Counted from the stretch's first letter, positions 1 to 9,362 are shown. The stretch is 64,000 nucleotides of DNA from Stenotrophomonas maltophilia (GCA_900113425.1 FOZF01000002.1:637027-701026); one strand, 5' to 3'. Made by a program: numbers and translations. Notes: a model not told the origin generated them from the sequence alone.

Positions 1-1301
1 GCGGCCCGGTAGGCAGGGCCGACATCGTGCAGGATGTGGTGGAGCGAAGGCAGGGAGTGAAGTCGGCGGCCAGCAACCCACTGGTGGCCGCCCTGGCCGC
101 GCGCATCCGCCGTGCGATCCTGGCCGGGCAAGGCTTCCATGTGTACATCACCCTGCCGGTGCACCCGGAGGGCAGCCTGGCGGACGGTGCCGTGGTGAAG
201 CAGCAGTACTGGGTGCAGCAGACCCTGCTGCGTGGTGACGACAGCCTGATCCGGCGCATCTGCCGATCATTGATCGCACGCGACAAGGACATCCGCGAGG
301 CCAGCGTGGAGGAGGCCGACCTGCAGGCCGAGGTCAAGGCCGGGCGCTGGAAGGAATACCTGTCGGTGATGAATCTGCGCAGTTACGGCGTGTTGGCCGA
401 AACGCGCGGAAGCGATCATCTGCCGCCGCACACGATCGGCTCCGAGCATGGCCCCTCCCTGTATGTGGTGACCGAGCAGTGCTATGTACATTCCAAGCTG
501 CTGATCGTTGATGACGCGGTGGCGATCATCGGCAGCGCGAACTGCAATGACCGCAGCCTGCTGGGGACGGGCGATACCGAGATCGCCGCAGTGATCGTTG
601 ATGGCGAGGCGAAGCGGATGGATCTGGGCAACGGCGTGCAGGTAATAACCCGAACATTTGCGCGGGAGCTGCGGTCGAAGCTATGGAGGAAGTTTCTGGG
701 GCAGGAGATTCAAGAGCTGCCGGAGAAGGAGAATCAGCACTTCGCGTTCTCTGAGTTGACCAAGGGCTACTACCCGTGGTTCAACAAGAACGTGCCAACT
801 TTGACGGTGGACAGGCCAGCAAGTGCCGAAACGTGGAGAAGCATCAGAAATCTTGCCGATTCAAATTCCGCCGCTTATCAGCGTGTCTTCACCAATGTCC
901 CCCGCGACTCGTTCCCTCGCTACGACTCCGTGCTTCAAGGATTTCCCGCCGCAGGCCTGAGTGACAAAGGACACGTCAAGCGCATCCTGTACGCGCAGCC
1001 GGCGGACCTGCAACCAGAGTTCATGCTGGAGCCAAGCGTTGTAAGCAACTACGTGACCGGTGCCGTGGGTCGGCACGATGTGCGTAAGGCGACGGACTTC
1101 CTTCGAGACACGGCATTAGGGGACTACGGTGTTCAGGGCTTCTGGGTGACGATGCCACTTCTATGGGGGAGCAGCATGGACGACCCTGCTGCCATGATGC
1201 CGAACGAGATTATCGCTGCCGTGCCTGTCGACAGGAGTCGGTCAATTGAATCTGGTTACTCGAATGGAGGTATTCCAGGGAAATCCGGAGAAAAGGCATG
1301 A
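1..1301 (+). CDS. Phospholipase D-family protein, C-terminal part (5' end outside window)
   Basis: The frame is open to the first base of the window, so the true start lies upstream; the first internal start codon is GTG at 27. A canonical HKD motif (H-S-K-L-L-I-V-D-D, then G-S-A-N-C-N-D-R-S) begins at about base 489, as in the second catalytic motif of the phospholipase D superfamily. The first HKD motif would be upstream. The roughly 250-residue tail after the motif resembles no domain I recognise. The gene overlaps the next one by 4 bp (ATGA), which implies translational coupling. PLD enzymes paired with a small secreted neighbour are often type VI lipase effectors (Tle5 type); that role is inference. 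A plain cardiolipin synthase/PLD enzyme is possible. Confidence 0.8.
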   Translation, partial: GPVGRADIVQDVVERRQGVKSAASNPLVAALAARIRRAILAGQGFHVYITLPVHPEGSLADGAVVKQQYWVQQTLLRGDDSLIRRICRSLIARDKDIREASVEEADLQAEVKAGRWKEYLSVMNLRSYGVLAETRGSDHLPPHTIGSEHGPSLYVVTEQCYVHSKLLIVDDAVAIIGSANCNDRSLLGTGDTEIAAVIVDGEAKRMDLGNGVQVITRTFARELRSKLWRKFLGQEIQELPEKENQHFAFSELTKGYYPWFNKNVPTLTVDRPASAETWRSIRNLADSNSAAYQRVFTNVPRDSFPRYDSVLQGFPAAGLSDKGHVKRILYAQPADLQPEFMLEPSVVSNYVTGAVGRHDVRKATDFLRDTALGDYGVQGFWVTMPLLWGSSMDDPAAMMPNEIIAAVPVDRSRSIESGYSNGGIPGKSGEKA

Positions 1302-2845
1302 ATGAGCATAATCTGTTGAGATGGCTGATGGCGTTGGGTGTCTTTTCTGCTGCGCACACTGCGTTGGCAGACTGCAGTTCACCAATCGGGAAGTCGCACA
1401 CTTCTCAGGGGGTTAGCTTGGTGATCAAGTTCAGACCAAGCCCCAAGGGGGTGCTGAGCGCAAGTCTTAGTCGTGCGAACGAAGTTGCGCCCTATGTGCG
1501 GATCAATCTCTATCCTAAACTTGCTGAGCTGCACAATGAGCCATTCGATTCGAATGGTGGTGCGGTCTACTACTTGGAAAAGGACGCGCAAGGGCAGCGA
1601 CTATGCCGCGTTGAAGAGTGGAAAAGGCGGGAATACAAGTTGATTGGTGAAGCACCTGCTGAGCACCTGCATCCTGCGGTGAGGCCGGTGTATCCGTACT
1701 TCGAGCTGCACAAGACGTATGAGCTCTATTATCATTCGACTGGTCAATTAACGTCGATTCAGAGGACTGATGCGGAAGGGCATAGAGCGACAACCTTCTG
1801 TGCGCTCTATGATGGTGATGGTCGCATAGAGGTGGCTAATCAGAGTTCCGGGATGAGTATTTCGGATGATCCGGACTTCACGTGCTCGCAGCTACGTGAA
1901 AAGGCCTCGAGGAGAATGACCTGGTACTTTACTTATCGGCCGGATGGGTTGCTGGCTTCCGACGTGATCAAGGAAGCCACGCGTAAGCCCGGTGAGGATC
2001 CCAATCGCGAGGACACCGGCTTTGGAACCGAGGCCACCGATGGTGCATGGACTGTGAGTGGCTTCGTGAATGTCGACGATGCTGAATTGAAGCGGGTCGT
2101 GGGTATTCGCTTCCATGGAAGTGAAAAGCGTGGGCTTCGTGGCGTTGAAAGTGCTTCCTTCTCCATGGCGCCGTCGGACGCCACGGCTGTCTTCGCGCAA
2201 CGCAGTCAAGAGCCCACTGATAAGCTGAAATACAGATTCCCTGGCGAGCGTGTGCCAGCAGAAATCGCCAAGGGGCTGTTCGAGGGCATCACCGACTACA
2301 CCCGCGTCCGGGAGTACTACCATCGCTCGCATCGACGGATCTTCGAAGTCTTCGGACCGGGTGCCAAGCACCCGCGCGAGCGCCAGTGGCGCACGCTGGA
2401 TCTGAATCGCCAGGAAAACTACGACGCAAGCGGCAGGCTCACGCGGGTGATCCTGTTCGGCCCGGTTCCCGATGATGGTGGCTACACCGAGAACCTGCGC
2501 GCATACGTAGAGAAGGATGTGTTGAAGCTCACGCCGCTGACCAGCGGCTACAGCTCCTACCGCGTCTACGACTATGACGCAGCAGGCAACGAGACGCTCT
2601 CGTTCGTGTGCTGGCGCTACGAAGTCTCGACCAACAAGCCGTATGCCCATTTCCCTTGGTGGGAGCCCGATCCCCGCCCCAAGCGCAGTCGCGAAGCCGA
2701 ACTGCAGTACGGCAGGACGCAGGTGGGGACACGCTGCGGGACGCCGGACGGCAGGATGATCGTAGAGGGCATGGGACCGGTGAAGACGCTGATGGAGACC
2801 CGGTATGGATTCGGGACGACGAAGCTGGGATTCCTGAGCGAGTAG
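1298..2845 (+). CDS. Secreted protein with YD-like repeats, possible PLD immunity protein
   Basis: A 515-residue protein. A Sec-type signal peptide is visible (residues 1-24: a polar start, a hydrophobic stretch around L-M-A-L-G-V-F, then an A-L-A-D cleavage region). The mature part contains several segments reminiscent of YD/RHS strands, for example D-A-S-G-R-L-T-R, Y-D-Y-D-A-A-G-N-E and S-T-G-Q-L-T-S-I-Q. It has no membrane segment or enzyme motif I recognise. It starts inside the stop codon of the PLD gene, so the two are made together. Its first half is clearly lower in GC than the surrounding genes, which suggests horizontal acquisition. A periplasmic protein coupled to a PLD lipase is the usual arrangement of a type VI effector and immunity pair; function here is inferred. 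Confidence 0.7.
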   Translation: MNEHNLLRWLMALGVFSAAHTALADCSSPIGKSHTSQGVSLVIKFRPSPKGVLSASLSRANEVAPYVRINLYPKLAELHNEPFDSNGGAVYYLEKDAQGQRLCRVEEWKRREYKLIGEAPAEHLHPAVRPVYPYFELHKTYELYYHSTGQLTSIQRTDAEGHRATTFCALYDGDGRIEVANQSSGMSISDDPDFTCSQLREKASRRMTWYFTYRPDGLLASDVIKEATRKPGEDPNREDTGFGTEATDGAWTVSGFVNVDDAELKRVVGIRFHGSEKRGLRGVESASFSMAPSDATAVFAQRSQEPTDKLKYRFPGERVPAEIAKGLFEGITDYTRVREYYHRSHRRIFEVFGPGAKHPRERQWRTLDLNRQENYDASGRLTRVILFGPVPDDGGYTENLRAYVEKDVLKLTPLTSGYSSYRVYDYDAAGNETLSFVCWRYEVSTNKPYAHFPWWEPDPRPKRSREAELQYGRTQVGTRCGTPDGRMIVEGMGPVKTLMETRYGFGTTKLGFLSE

Positions 2846-3091
2846 CCCGGTGCGTCCTTCTGAGGCTCAGAGTAGACCCGCTCAGCGAAGGTTGCGGCCA
2901 GCAGCGAGGCCCGGCAGGTTCGCCCCCTGAGCCCCACTGCTTTTCCACAATCACTGTGGAACGACGCGCAATCAACCTGTGGATAGGTGACGCAAAGCCT
3001 TCTGCACCGACGGTCTGCGTGGCGTGGTGAGAAAATCACCACGCCTGCTGCGTCTCTGGGGGAAGCCGCGCAGGAGCCCCCCGCCCGGCGA

Positions 3092-4513
3092 TCAGCCTTC
3101 CGTCACCACGCGCCCGCGCAGCGAATTGGTCAATGCCTCGGTGATCACGACATCCACGAACTGACCGATCAGGCGTGCCGGTGCCGGGAAGTTCACCGAG
3201 CGCATGTTCTCGGTCTTGCCGGTCAGCTCGTTCGGGTTCTTGCGCGAAGGACCTTCCACCAGCACCGTCTGCACGGTGCCGACCATCTTCGCGGAAATGC
3301 CGGCGGCGTGCGCGTTGATGCGTTCCTGCAGGCGCGACAGCCGCGCGTGCTTTTCGGCATCGCTGAGGGTGTCCTCCAGGTCGGCGGCCGGGGTGCCCGG
3401 ACGACGCGAGTAGATGAAGGAGAAACTGTGGTCGAAGCCGATGTCCTCGATCAGTTTCATGGTCTTCTCGAAGTCCGCCTCGGTCTCGCCAGGGAAGCCG
3501 ACGATGAAGTCCGAACTGATCGAGATGTCCGGGCGCACCGCGCGCAGCTTGCGGATCTTCGACTTGAACTCCAGCGCGGTGTAGCCGCGCTTCATCGCCG
3601 ACAGCACGCGGTCGCTGCCGGCCTGCACCGGCAGATGCAGGAAGTTGGCCAGCTGCGGCACGTCGCGGAACGCGTCCACCAGCGAGTCGCTGAACTCCAG
3701 CGGGTGCGAGGTGGTGAAGCGGATGCGGCCGACGCCATCGATCTCGGCGATGGTGCGGATCAACAGGCCCAGGTCGGCGAACTCGCCATCGCCATACGGG
3801 CCGCGGTAGGCGTTGACATTCTGGCCGAGCAGGTTGATCTCGCGTACGCCCTGCGCGGCCAGCTGTGCCACTTCCACCACCACGTCCTCGAACGGACGGC
3901 TGACTTCGGTGCCGCGGGTGTAGGGCACCACGCAGAACGAGCAGTACTTCGAGCAGCCTTCCATGATCGACACGAACGCCGATGCGCCTTCAGCGCGCGG
4001 CTCGGGCAGGCGGTCGAACTTCTCGATCTCCGGGAAGCTGATGTCCACCTGCGGTCGCTTCTGCTCGCGACGCGCACGGATCAACTCCGGCAACCGGTGC
4101 AGGGTCTGCGGGCCGAACACCAGGTCCACGAACGGCGCGCGCTTGATGATGGCCTCGCCCTCCTGCGAAGCGACGCAGCCACCGACGCCGATGATGACCT
4201 CGCGGCCCTGGTTCTTCAGCCCCTTCCAGACGCCGAGCTGGCTGAACACCTTCTCCTGCGCCTTCTCGCGGATGGAGCAGGTGTTGACCAGGATGACGTC
4301 GGCGTCCTCCGGGGTGTCGGTCAGCACCAGGCCGTCGCTGGCGGCGAGCACGTCGGCCATCTTGGCCGAGTCGTACTCGTTCATCTGGCAACCGTGGGTC
4401 TTGATGTACAGCTTGCCCTTGATCTGCTCCGGCGTGCGCGGAGCGGAGGGCAGGGCAACGAGCGGGGTGCCGCCGGGCGTGGCGGGCGGAAAGACGTCTG
4501 GCGTCCCGGTCAT
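3092..4513 (-). CDS. miaB: tRNA-2-methylthio-N6-dimethylallyladenosine synthase
   Basis: A 473-residue radical SAM methylthiotransferase that adds the 2-methylthio group to i6A37 in tRNAs reading UNN codons. The N-terminal UPF0004 domain carries three cluster cysteines (C42 in G-C-Q-M-N, C79 in N-T-C-S, C113 in G-G-C-V-A). The radical SAM CX3CX2C motif is C187/C191/C194 (C-S-K-Y-C-S-F-C). A TRAM domain occupies about the last 65 residues. The length is normal apart from a roughly 30-residue Pro/Ala-rich N-terminal extension. The ATG lies about 100 bp from a GTAG palindrome upstream. It appears to be a single-gene unit. Confidence 0.97.
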   Translation of the reverse strand: MTGTPDVFPPATPGGTPLVALPSAPRTPEQIKGKLYIKTHGCQMNEYDSAKMADVLAASDGLVLTDTPEDADVILVNTCSIREKAQEKVFSQLGVWKGLKNQGREVIIGVGGCVASQEGEAIIKRAPFVDLVFGPQTLHRLPELIRARREQKRPQVDISFPEIEKFDRLPEPRAEGASAFVSIMEGCSKYCSFCVVPYTRGTEVSRPFEDVVVEVAQLAAQGVREINLLGQNVNAYRGPYGDGEFADLGLLIRTIAEIDGVGRIRFTTSHPLEFSDSLVDAFRDVPQLANFLHLPVQAGSDRVLSAMKRGYTALEFKSKIRKLRAVRPDISISSDFIVGFPGETEADFEKTMKLIEDIGFDHSFSFIYSRRPGTPAADLEDTLSDAEKHARLSRLQERINAHAAGISAKMVGTVQTVLVEGPSRKNPNELTGKTENMRSVNFPAPARLIGQFVDVVITEALTNSLRGRVVTEG

Positions 4514-4616
4514 GGCGCTTAATCCATTCGGGTGGCGGGAAAGCGGGCAATTCTACCCGCATCCCGCGCCTCCCGCCGCGCTGCGCGCTCGTGGGGCACG
4601 GCCCCTGCCGCGCCCG

Positions 4617-4642
4617 GTAGCGCCGGGCCGTGCCCGGCGGGC
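4617..4642 (+). repeat. GTAG palindromic (SMAG-like REP) element
   Basis: GTAG followed by a perfect 8-bp stem, CGCCGGGC-cgt-GCCCGGCG. It lies between the convergent-side end of the GST gene and the miaB start. The architecture matches the SMAG family of REP elements described from Stenotrophomonas maltophilia. A reverse-orientation copy with the same stem sits at 11460-11482. Confidence 0.75.
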
Positions 4643-4646
4643 ATCC

Positions 4647-5267
4647 TTACGCCGCGATCAGCTCTGCGTCGATCTGCCGCGACCGGTCGAAGGCCGTCAA
4701 TGCGCCCATCCGGGCGATGTAGTCCGCCGTGGCGGGGGCGGGCTGCACCAGCCCGAAGTCGGTGGTCCATTTCAGGGCATTGCCCCACAGCACGTCGGCG
4801 GCGCTCATCTCCTCACCCAGCAGGTAAGGTCCCTGCGCCAGCTGCGCCTCGATCACCTGCAGTACGGTCTCGGCGTCGTTGTAGGGCGACATCGACTGCG
4901 GTGGCGGGTCGCGGCGCATCGCGCGGTCGATCATCGCCGGCTCGAAACAGGCGCCGTAGAACGCCATCCAGCGCAGGTAGGGGCCGCGCAGCGGCGAGCC
5001 GATCGGCGGCGCCAGCCCGGCTTCGGGGTAGAGATCGGCCAGGTACAGGTAGATCGCCACCTGCTCGGTCACCAGTGCGCCCTCATGGATGATCGCCGGC
5101 ACTTTGCCCATCGGGTTGATGGCCAGGTAGGCCGGGGCCAGGTTGGCGCCGGCTTTCAGGTCCAGCACATGCAGGCGGTAGTCGGCACCCAGGGCTTCGA
5201 GCAGGGCCACGGCGCCGCTCGAGCGTGAACGGGCAGCGTGATAGAGGGTGATCTGGCGGGACGTCAT
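4647..5267 (-). CDS. Glutathione S-transferase family protein
   Basis: A 206-residue GST. The N-terminal thioredoxin-fold domain (about 1-78) has the usual I-T-L-Y-H-A start with an R-S-x-S-x-A segment where the catalytic Ser/Tyr/Cys lies, the conserved cis-Pro segment (M-G-K-V-P-A-I) and the glutathione-binding L-V-T-E-Q-V-A-I-Y-L-Y-L segment. The C-terminal helical domain includes M-S-A-A-D-V-L-W (N-capping box and hydrophobic staple). ATG at 5267 gives MTSRQITLYH, the expected N terminus for the fold. The substrate is unknown. It is divergently transcribed from the WYL regulator, which may control it. Confidence 0.92.
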   Translation of the reverse strand: MTSRQITLYHAARSRSSGAVALLEALGADYRLHVLDLKAGANLAPAYLAINPMGKVPAIIHEGALVTEQVAIYLYLADLYPEAGLAPPIGSPLRGPYLRWMAFYGACFEPAMIDRAMRRDPPPQSMSPYNDAETVLQVIEAQLAQGPYLLGEEMSAADVLWGNALKWTTDFGLVQPAPATADYIARMGALTAFDRSRQIDAELIAA

Positions 5268-5348
5268 GGCAGTGCTCCTTGCAGCAGAGGGGTGAACTGG
5301 GGCCCATGCTGAGGCACTATTGCGGACGACTTCTGTCCTCGATCCTTC

Positions 5349-6317
5349 ATGCGCCATACCGCCCATCGCCTGCTCCGCCTGATCGCCCTGCTGCAGGCCC
5401 GCCGACAGTGGTCGGGGGCTGAACTGGCCGAGCGCATGGGTGTGGACCGGCGCAGCATCCGCCGCGACATCGAGCGCCTTCGCGAGCTGGGCTATCCGGT
5501 CAGGGCGTCGGCCGGGGTAGGGGGCGGCTATCAGCTGGGGGCGGGCGCACCCATACTGCCGATGCTGCTGGACGAAGAGGAGGCGACCACCCTGGCCATC
5601 GCCCTGCGCGCGGCCTCGGCCACGGTGGCCGGCATCGACGAGACCGCGCGCGGTCTGCTGTCCAAGCTTGACCCACTGGTGCCGACCCGCCGCCGCCAGC
5701 AGGCTGGCGAGGTGCACGCCGCCACCGCGACGCTGTCGGACCTGCCTTCCACCGATGCACGGCTGCTGGGGCGCCTGGCCCAGCATTGCCGCCAGGCAGC
5801 CCGGCTGGCCTTCGAGTACCGCAGCGCGCAGGACGCGGTCACCCAGCGCCAGGTCGAGGCCCAGCATCTGGTCAACTATGGACGTCGCTGGTACCTGCTG
5901 GCCTGGGATCTGGTCCGCCAGGACTGGCGTACGTTGCGGGTGGACCGGATGGGCGCGGTGCGTGCGCTGGCCGAGCCCGGCCTGCATCGGCGCACGCCGG
6001 CACCGCCCGATGTGATGGTGCGGCAGGCGGTCAGCCAAGCGCCGTTCGCATTGCAGGCGGTGCTGCGCCTGGCCGGCAGCCACGCCGAGCTGGAAGGTCG
6101 CATTCCCCCTTGGTGCGGCGTGCTCGAAGCCGATGGTGCCGATCACTGCCTGCTGCGCATGGGCGCGGAAAGCCGCGGCATGATGCTGGCACAGATTCTC
6201 AGCCTCGACCGCGTGCCGCTGGAGCTGTGGACCACGCCGCCGGCGTTGCGCCAGGAACTGGCGCAGCGCCTGGGCGGGCTGGCGCAGCTGCTGGCTGTGC
6301 CTGACGTCACAGGCTGA
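5349..6317 (+). CDS. WYL-domain transcriptional regulator (YafY family)
   Basis: A 322-residue regulator. Residues 1-60 form a winged HTH_11 domain (W-S-G-A-E-L-A-E-R-M-G-V-D-R-R-S-I-R-R-D recognition region), followed by the G-G-G-Y-Q-L wing. A central linker leads to a WYL domain around 150-220, where the signature reads R-R-W-Y-L-L-A-W-D. A WCX-type C-terminal domain follows. WYL regulators sense nucleotides or nucleic acids and often control neighbouring genes. Here the divergent GST gene starts only 81 bp away, so that intergenic region is the likely operator. The ligand is not deducible. Confidence 0.92.
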   Translation: MRHTAHRLLRLIALLQARRQWSGAELAERMGVDRRSIRRDIERLRELGYPVRASAGVGGGYQLGAGAPILPMLLDEEEATTLAIALRAASATVAGIDETARGLLSKLDPLVPTRRRQQAGEVHAATATLSDLPSTDARLLGRLAQHCRQAARLAFEYRSAQDAVTQRQVEAQHLVNYGRRWYLLAWDLVRQDWRTLRVDRMGAVRALAEPGLHRRTPAPPDVMVRQAVSQAPFALQAVLRLAGSHAELEGRIPPWCGVLEADGADHCLLRMGAESRGMMLAQILSLDRVPLELWTTPPALRQELAQRLGGLAQLLAVPDVTG

Positions 6318-6363
6318 GCCGCACGGCTTGGCAACGCGGGGCGAAGCTGGGACACTCGCGGCC

Positions 6364-7281
6364 ATGAAGGGGAGACTGGGGACAACGGCGATCATCATCG
6401 CTGCGCTGACCGCTGCGCCGGCCAGCGCCGGCACCCTGTACAAGTGCCAGGGGGCAGACGGGGTCACCAGCTATGTGAGCAAGCGCGTGGCCGGTGCCCA
6501 ATGCAGCACCATCAGCTACAGCCGGGAGGCCGCCCGCCCGGCACGCCCGGCGGCGACGGTTGCCAGGCCTGTGCCGGCCACCGTGGCCAGCATCGAGCGC
6601 AATCCGGTGGCGGTGGCCGCCAGTACCGCCGTGCCCGTGCCGGCCGCACCGGTGCCTGCTTCGACCCCGGCGGTTGCTGCCGGCACGTCCCGCACCGGGC
6701 GCATGGTCAGTGGCCAGGTCTATTCCTATATGAAGGATGGCGTGCGCCACTACACCAGTGCGCGGCCCAGCCAGGTTGCCCACCTGGGGCCGGTGCGCAC
6801 CATCCGCTACAGCTTCATGGAGCGCTGCTACGCCTGCGGGGCCAACCCGCGCGTGGACTTCGGCACCGTGCGTCTGAACACGACGGCGTTCCAGACCGAG
6901 ATCGCTTCGGCCGCGCGCGAGTTCGGCGTGGAGGAGGCAGTGGTCCGGGCGATCATCCATGCCGAGTCGGCCTACAATCCGACCGCGCTCAGCCGCGCCG
7001 GTGCGCAGGGCCTGATGCAGCTGATGCCGCCCACTGCCGCGCGCTTCGGGGTCAGTGATTCCTACGATGCGGGCCAGAACATCCGGGGCGGGGTGCAATA
7101 CCTGTCGTGGCTGCTGAAGCGCTTCAACGGCAACCTCACCCTGGCCGCCGCCGGTTACAACGCCGGGGAAGGTGCGGTCGACCGCCACGGTGGCGTGCCC
7201 CCCTACAGTGAAACCCAGTACTACGTGCGTCGGGTTGGCCAGCTGGCCGAGCGTTACCGCAGTGCCTTGAGTCACCAGTAG
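6364..7281 (+). CDS. Lytic transglycosylase (SLT domain) with N-terminal DUF4124-like region
   Basis: A 305-residue periplasmic murein-degrading enzyme. ATG at 6364 gives a clean signal peptide (M-K-G-R-L... ending A-P-A-S-A-G); upstream in-frame starts would add a polar extension. The segment T-L-Y-K-C-Q-G-A-D-G-V-T-S-Y after the signal resembles the DUF4124 module often found before SLT domains. A Pro/Ala/Val-rich linker follows. The goose-lysozyme-like SLT domain covers about 175-300: catalytic Glu in I-I-H-A-E-S-A-Y-N-P, then G-L-M-Q-L-M-P, and A-A-A-G-Y-N-A-G near the end. It cleaves glycan strands to 1,6-anhydro products. Confidence 0.93.
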   Translation: MKGRLGTTAIIIAALTAAPASAGTLYKCQGADGVTSYVSKRVAGAQCSTISYSREAARPARPAATVARPVPATVASIERNPVAVAASTAVPVPAAPVPASTPAVAAGTSRTGRMVSGQVYSYMKDGVRHYTSARPSQVAHLGPVRTIRYSFMERCYACGANPRVDFGTVRLNTTAFQTEIASAAREFGVEEAVVRAIIHAESAYNPTALSRAGAQGLMQLMPPTAARFGVSDSYDAGQNIRGGVQYLSWLLKRFNGNLTLAAAGYNAGEGAVDRHGGVPPYSETQYYVRRVGQLAERYRSALSHQ

Positions 7282-7284
7282 TCC

Positions 7285-7312
7285 GGCCGGTGCCGGTGCC
7301 GGTGCCGGTGCC
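7285..7312 (+). repeat. Short tandem GGTGCC hexamer repeat
   Basis: About four tandem copies of GGTGCC immediately after the lytic transglycosylase stop codon, upstream of the pet promoter. This simple repeat could vary in length by slippage. It lies outside coding sequence. No function is evident. Confidence 0.7.
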
Positions 7313-7372
7313 GACTGACGGCCCATCGCCGGCTGCCGGTCGGCACACGCTGCAAAGAGTTGTTGCAATGCG

Positions 7373-7402
7373 TTGTGTGGCGCGTAACGGTTCCGCTACA
7401 CT
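7373..7402 (+). promoter_or_regulatory. Putative sigma70 promoter of petABC
   Basis: TTGTGT (7373-7378), an 18-bp spacer and TACACT (7397-7402), 80 bp before the petA ATG. It is the best hexamer pair in the intergenic region. Called by eye only. Confidence 0.4.
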
Positions 7403-7482
7403 CGCCCATGATTCAATGCGGCTCTGGCCCCCACCAGACCGCTGGCAGCCTTAAAGCTACCTAATCAATATCGGAGTGCCGG

Positions 7483-8103
7483 ATGGCCAACGATGGGGTA
7501 CACGATCCAGTCAACACCGGACGTCGGCGTTTTCTTACTGCCACCACAGCCGTGGTTGGCGCCGTCGGCGTCGGATTCACCGCAGTTCCTTTCATCAAAT
7601 CGTGGAACCCCAGTGCCCGCGCGAAGCTCGCGGGAGCACCGGTGGTGGCCGATATCAGTGCCCTGCAGGAAGGCCAGCGCCTGATCGTGGAATGGCGCGG
7701 CCAGCCGATCTGGATCGTCAAACGGTCCAAGGCGATCCTCGACGCGCTGCATGGGCTCGACGACCGCCTCAAGGACCCCGAGTCCGGCGAGAAGGACCAG
7801 CAGCCCGCCTACGTGCTCAAGCAGAATCCCGAGCTGCGCTCGATCAAGGCCGATGTGTCGGTGCTGGTCGGTCTGTGCACGCATCTGGGCTGCTCGCCGG
7901 AGATGGTGGCCGAGATCCGCCCCGAACCGTATGACCCGCAGTGGAAGGGCGGCTACTTCTGCCCCTGCCACAAGTCGCGCTTCGACATGTCCGGCCGCGT
8001 CTTCAAGGACGTGCCGGCGCCGATCAACCTGCTGGTGCCACCGCACCACTACCAGGACGACAACACGCTCATCATCGGTGTCGATCCGGAGGGGGCAGCC
8101 TGA
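7483..8103 (+). CDS. petA: Ubiquinol-cytochrome c reductase, Rieske iron-sulfur subunit
   Basis: A 206-residue Rieske protein of the cytochrome bc1 complex. It oxidises ubiquinol at the Qo site and passes the electron to cytochrome c1. A twin-arginine signal/anchor (G-R-R-R-F-L-T-A, residues 13-20, followed by a hydrophobic helix) fits export of a folded Fe-S protein. The 2Fe-2S ligands are C132/H134 in C-T-H-L-G-C and C160/H163 in C-P-C-H, with the disulfide pair C137 and C162. It is the first gene of petABC; its TGA overlaps the petB ATG by one base. Confidence 0.98.
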   Translation: MANDGVHDPVNTGRRRFLTATTAVVGAVGVGFTAVPFIKSWNPSARAKLAGAPVVADISALQEGQRLIVEWRGQPIWIVKRSKAILDALHGLDDRLKDPESGEKDQQPAYVLKQNPELRSIKADVSVLVGLCTHLGCSPEMVAEIRPEPYDPQWKGGYFCPCHKSRFDMSGRVFKDVPAPINLLVPPHHYQDDNTLIIGVDPEGAA

Positions 8104-9362
8104 TGGCCAATATCCTGAGCCGTACCGCGACAGGCGTCGCCGACTGGGTCAACGCCCGCGCGCCGGGGCTGATGCCGATCTACCGCAAGCACGTCAGCGA
8201 GTACTACGCGCCGAAGAACTTCAACATCTGGTACTACTTCGGTTCACTGGCACTGCTGGTGCTGGTCAACCAGATCGTCACCGGCATCTTCCTGACGATG
8301 CACTACAAGACCAGCGCGGCGGAGGCCTTCGGCTCCATCGAATACATCATGCGTGATGTCGAGTGGGGCTGGCTGATCCGTTACATGCACTCCACCGGTG
8401 CGTCGCTGTTCTTCATCGTGGTCTATCTGCACATGTTCCGCGGGCTGCTGTATGGCAGTTACCAGAAACCGCGCGAGCTTGTGTGGATCCTGGGCATGCT
8501 GATCTACCTGGTGCTGATGGCCGAGGCCTTCATGGGCTACGTGCTGCCGTGGGGCCAGATGTCGTTCTGGGGTGCCAAGGTGATCATCTCGCTGTTTGGC
8601 GCGATTCCGGTGATCGGCAATGGCCTGACCGAGTGGATCATGGGCGATTACCTGCCCAGCGATGCCACGCTCAACCGCTTCTTCGCCCTGCACGTGATCG
8701 CACTGCCGCTGGTGCTGCTGCTGCTGGTGGTGCTGCACCTGGGCGCGCTGCATGAGGTGGGGTCCAACAACCCGGATGGCGTGGAGATCAAGAAGGGGCC
8801 CAAGGGCAACCGCTGGTCGCCCAATGCACCGGCCGATGGCATTCCCTTCCATCCTTACTACACGCTCAAGGATGGCGTCGGCGCCGGCTTCCTGCTGATC
8901 ATTGCCGCCTTCATCATCTTCTTCGCCCCCGGCTTCGGCGGCCTGTTCCTGGAGCACGACAACTTCACCGAGGCCAACCGGCTGGTGACTCCGGAACACA
9001 TCAAACCGGTGTGGTACTACACCCCGTACTACGCGATGCTGCGCGTGGTGCCGAACAAGCTCGGTGGCGTGCTGGTGATGTTCTCGGCGATCGCCATCCT
9101 GTTCCTGGTGCCCTGGCTGGACAAGGCGCGGGTGAAGTCGGTGCGCTACCGCGGCTGGATCTCGAAGGTGATGCTGGGCATGCTGGCCGTGTGCTTCGTG
9201 TGGCTGGGCGTGATCGGCTCCGGTCCGGGCACCGACGTGCATGAGACCTACATCGGGCGGGTGCTGACCTTCCTGTACTTCGCGTTCTTCATCACCATGC
9301 CGCTATGGACAAGGCTGGACAAGACCAAGCCGGTACCGGAGAGGGTGACCACGCATGACTGA
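8103..9362 (+). CDS. petB: Cytochrome b subunit of the bc1 complex
   Basis: A 419-residue integral membrane diheme cytochrome b that carries the Qo and Qi quinone sites. ATG at 8103 overlaps the petA stop. The heme-ligand helices are visible (R-Y-M-H-S-T-G-A-S and Y-L-H-M-F-R-G; later F-A-L-H-V-I and V-V-L-H-L-G). About eight to nine membrane segments are present. The Qo-site PEWY motif reads P-V-W-Y here (H-I-K-P-V-W-Y-Y-T-P-Y-Y-A), a variant known from some beta/gammaproteobacteria. It overlaps petC by 8 bp. Confidence 0.97.
   Translation: MANILSRTATGVADWVNARAPGLMPIYRKHVSEYYAPKNFNIWYYFGSLALLVLVNQIVTGIFLTMHYKTSAAEAFGSIEYIMRDVEWGWLIRYMHSTGASLFFIVVYLHMFRGLLYGSYQKPRELVWILGMLIYLVLMAEAFMGYVLPWGQMSFWGAKVIISLFGAIPVIGNGLTEWIMGDYLPSDATLNRFFALHVIALPLVLLLLVVLHLGALHEVGSNNPDGVEIKKGPKGNRWSPNAPADGIPFHPYYTLKDGVGAGFLLIIAAFIIFFAPGFGGLFLEHDNFTEANRLVTPEHIKPVWYYTPYYAMLRVVPNKLGGVLVMFSAIAILFLVPWLDKARVKSVRYRGWISKVMLGMLAVCFVWLGVIGSGPGTDVHETYIGRVLTFLYFAFFITMPLWTRLDKTKPVPERVTTHD

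Noticed and set aside
7285-7312. GGTGCC tandem repeat considered as a CRISPR or phase-variation tract
   Set aside because: Only about four perfect hexamers, no spacers, and not inside a gene or between promoter hexamers.
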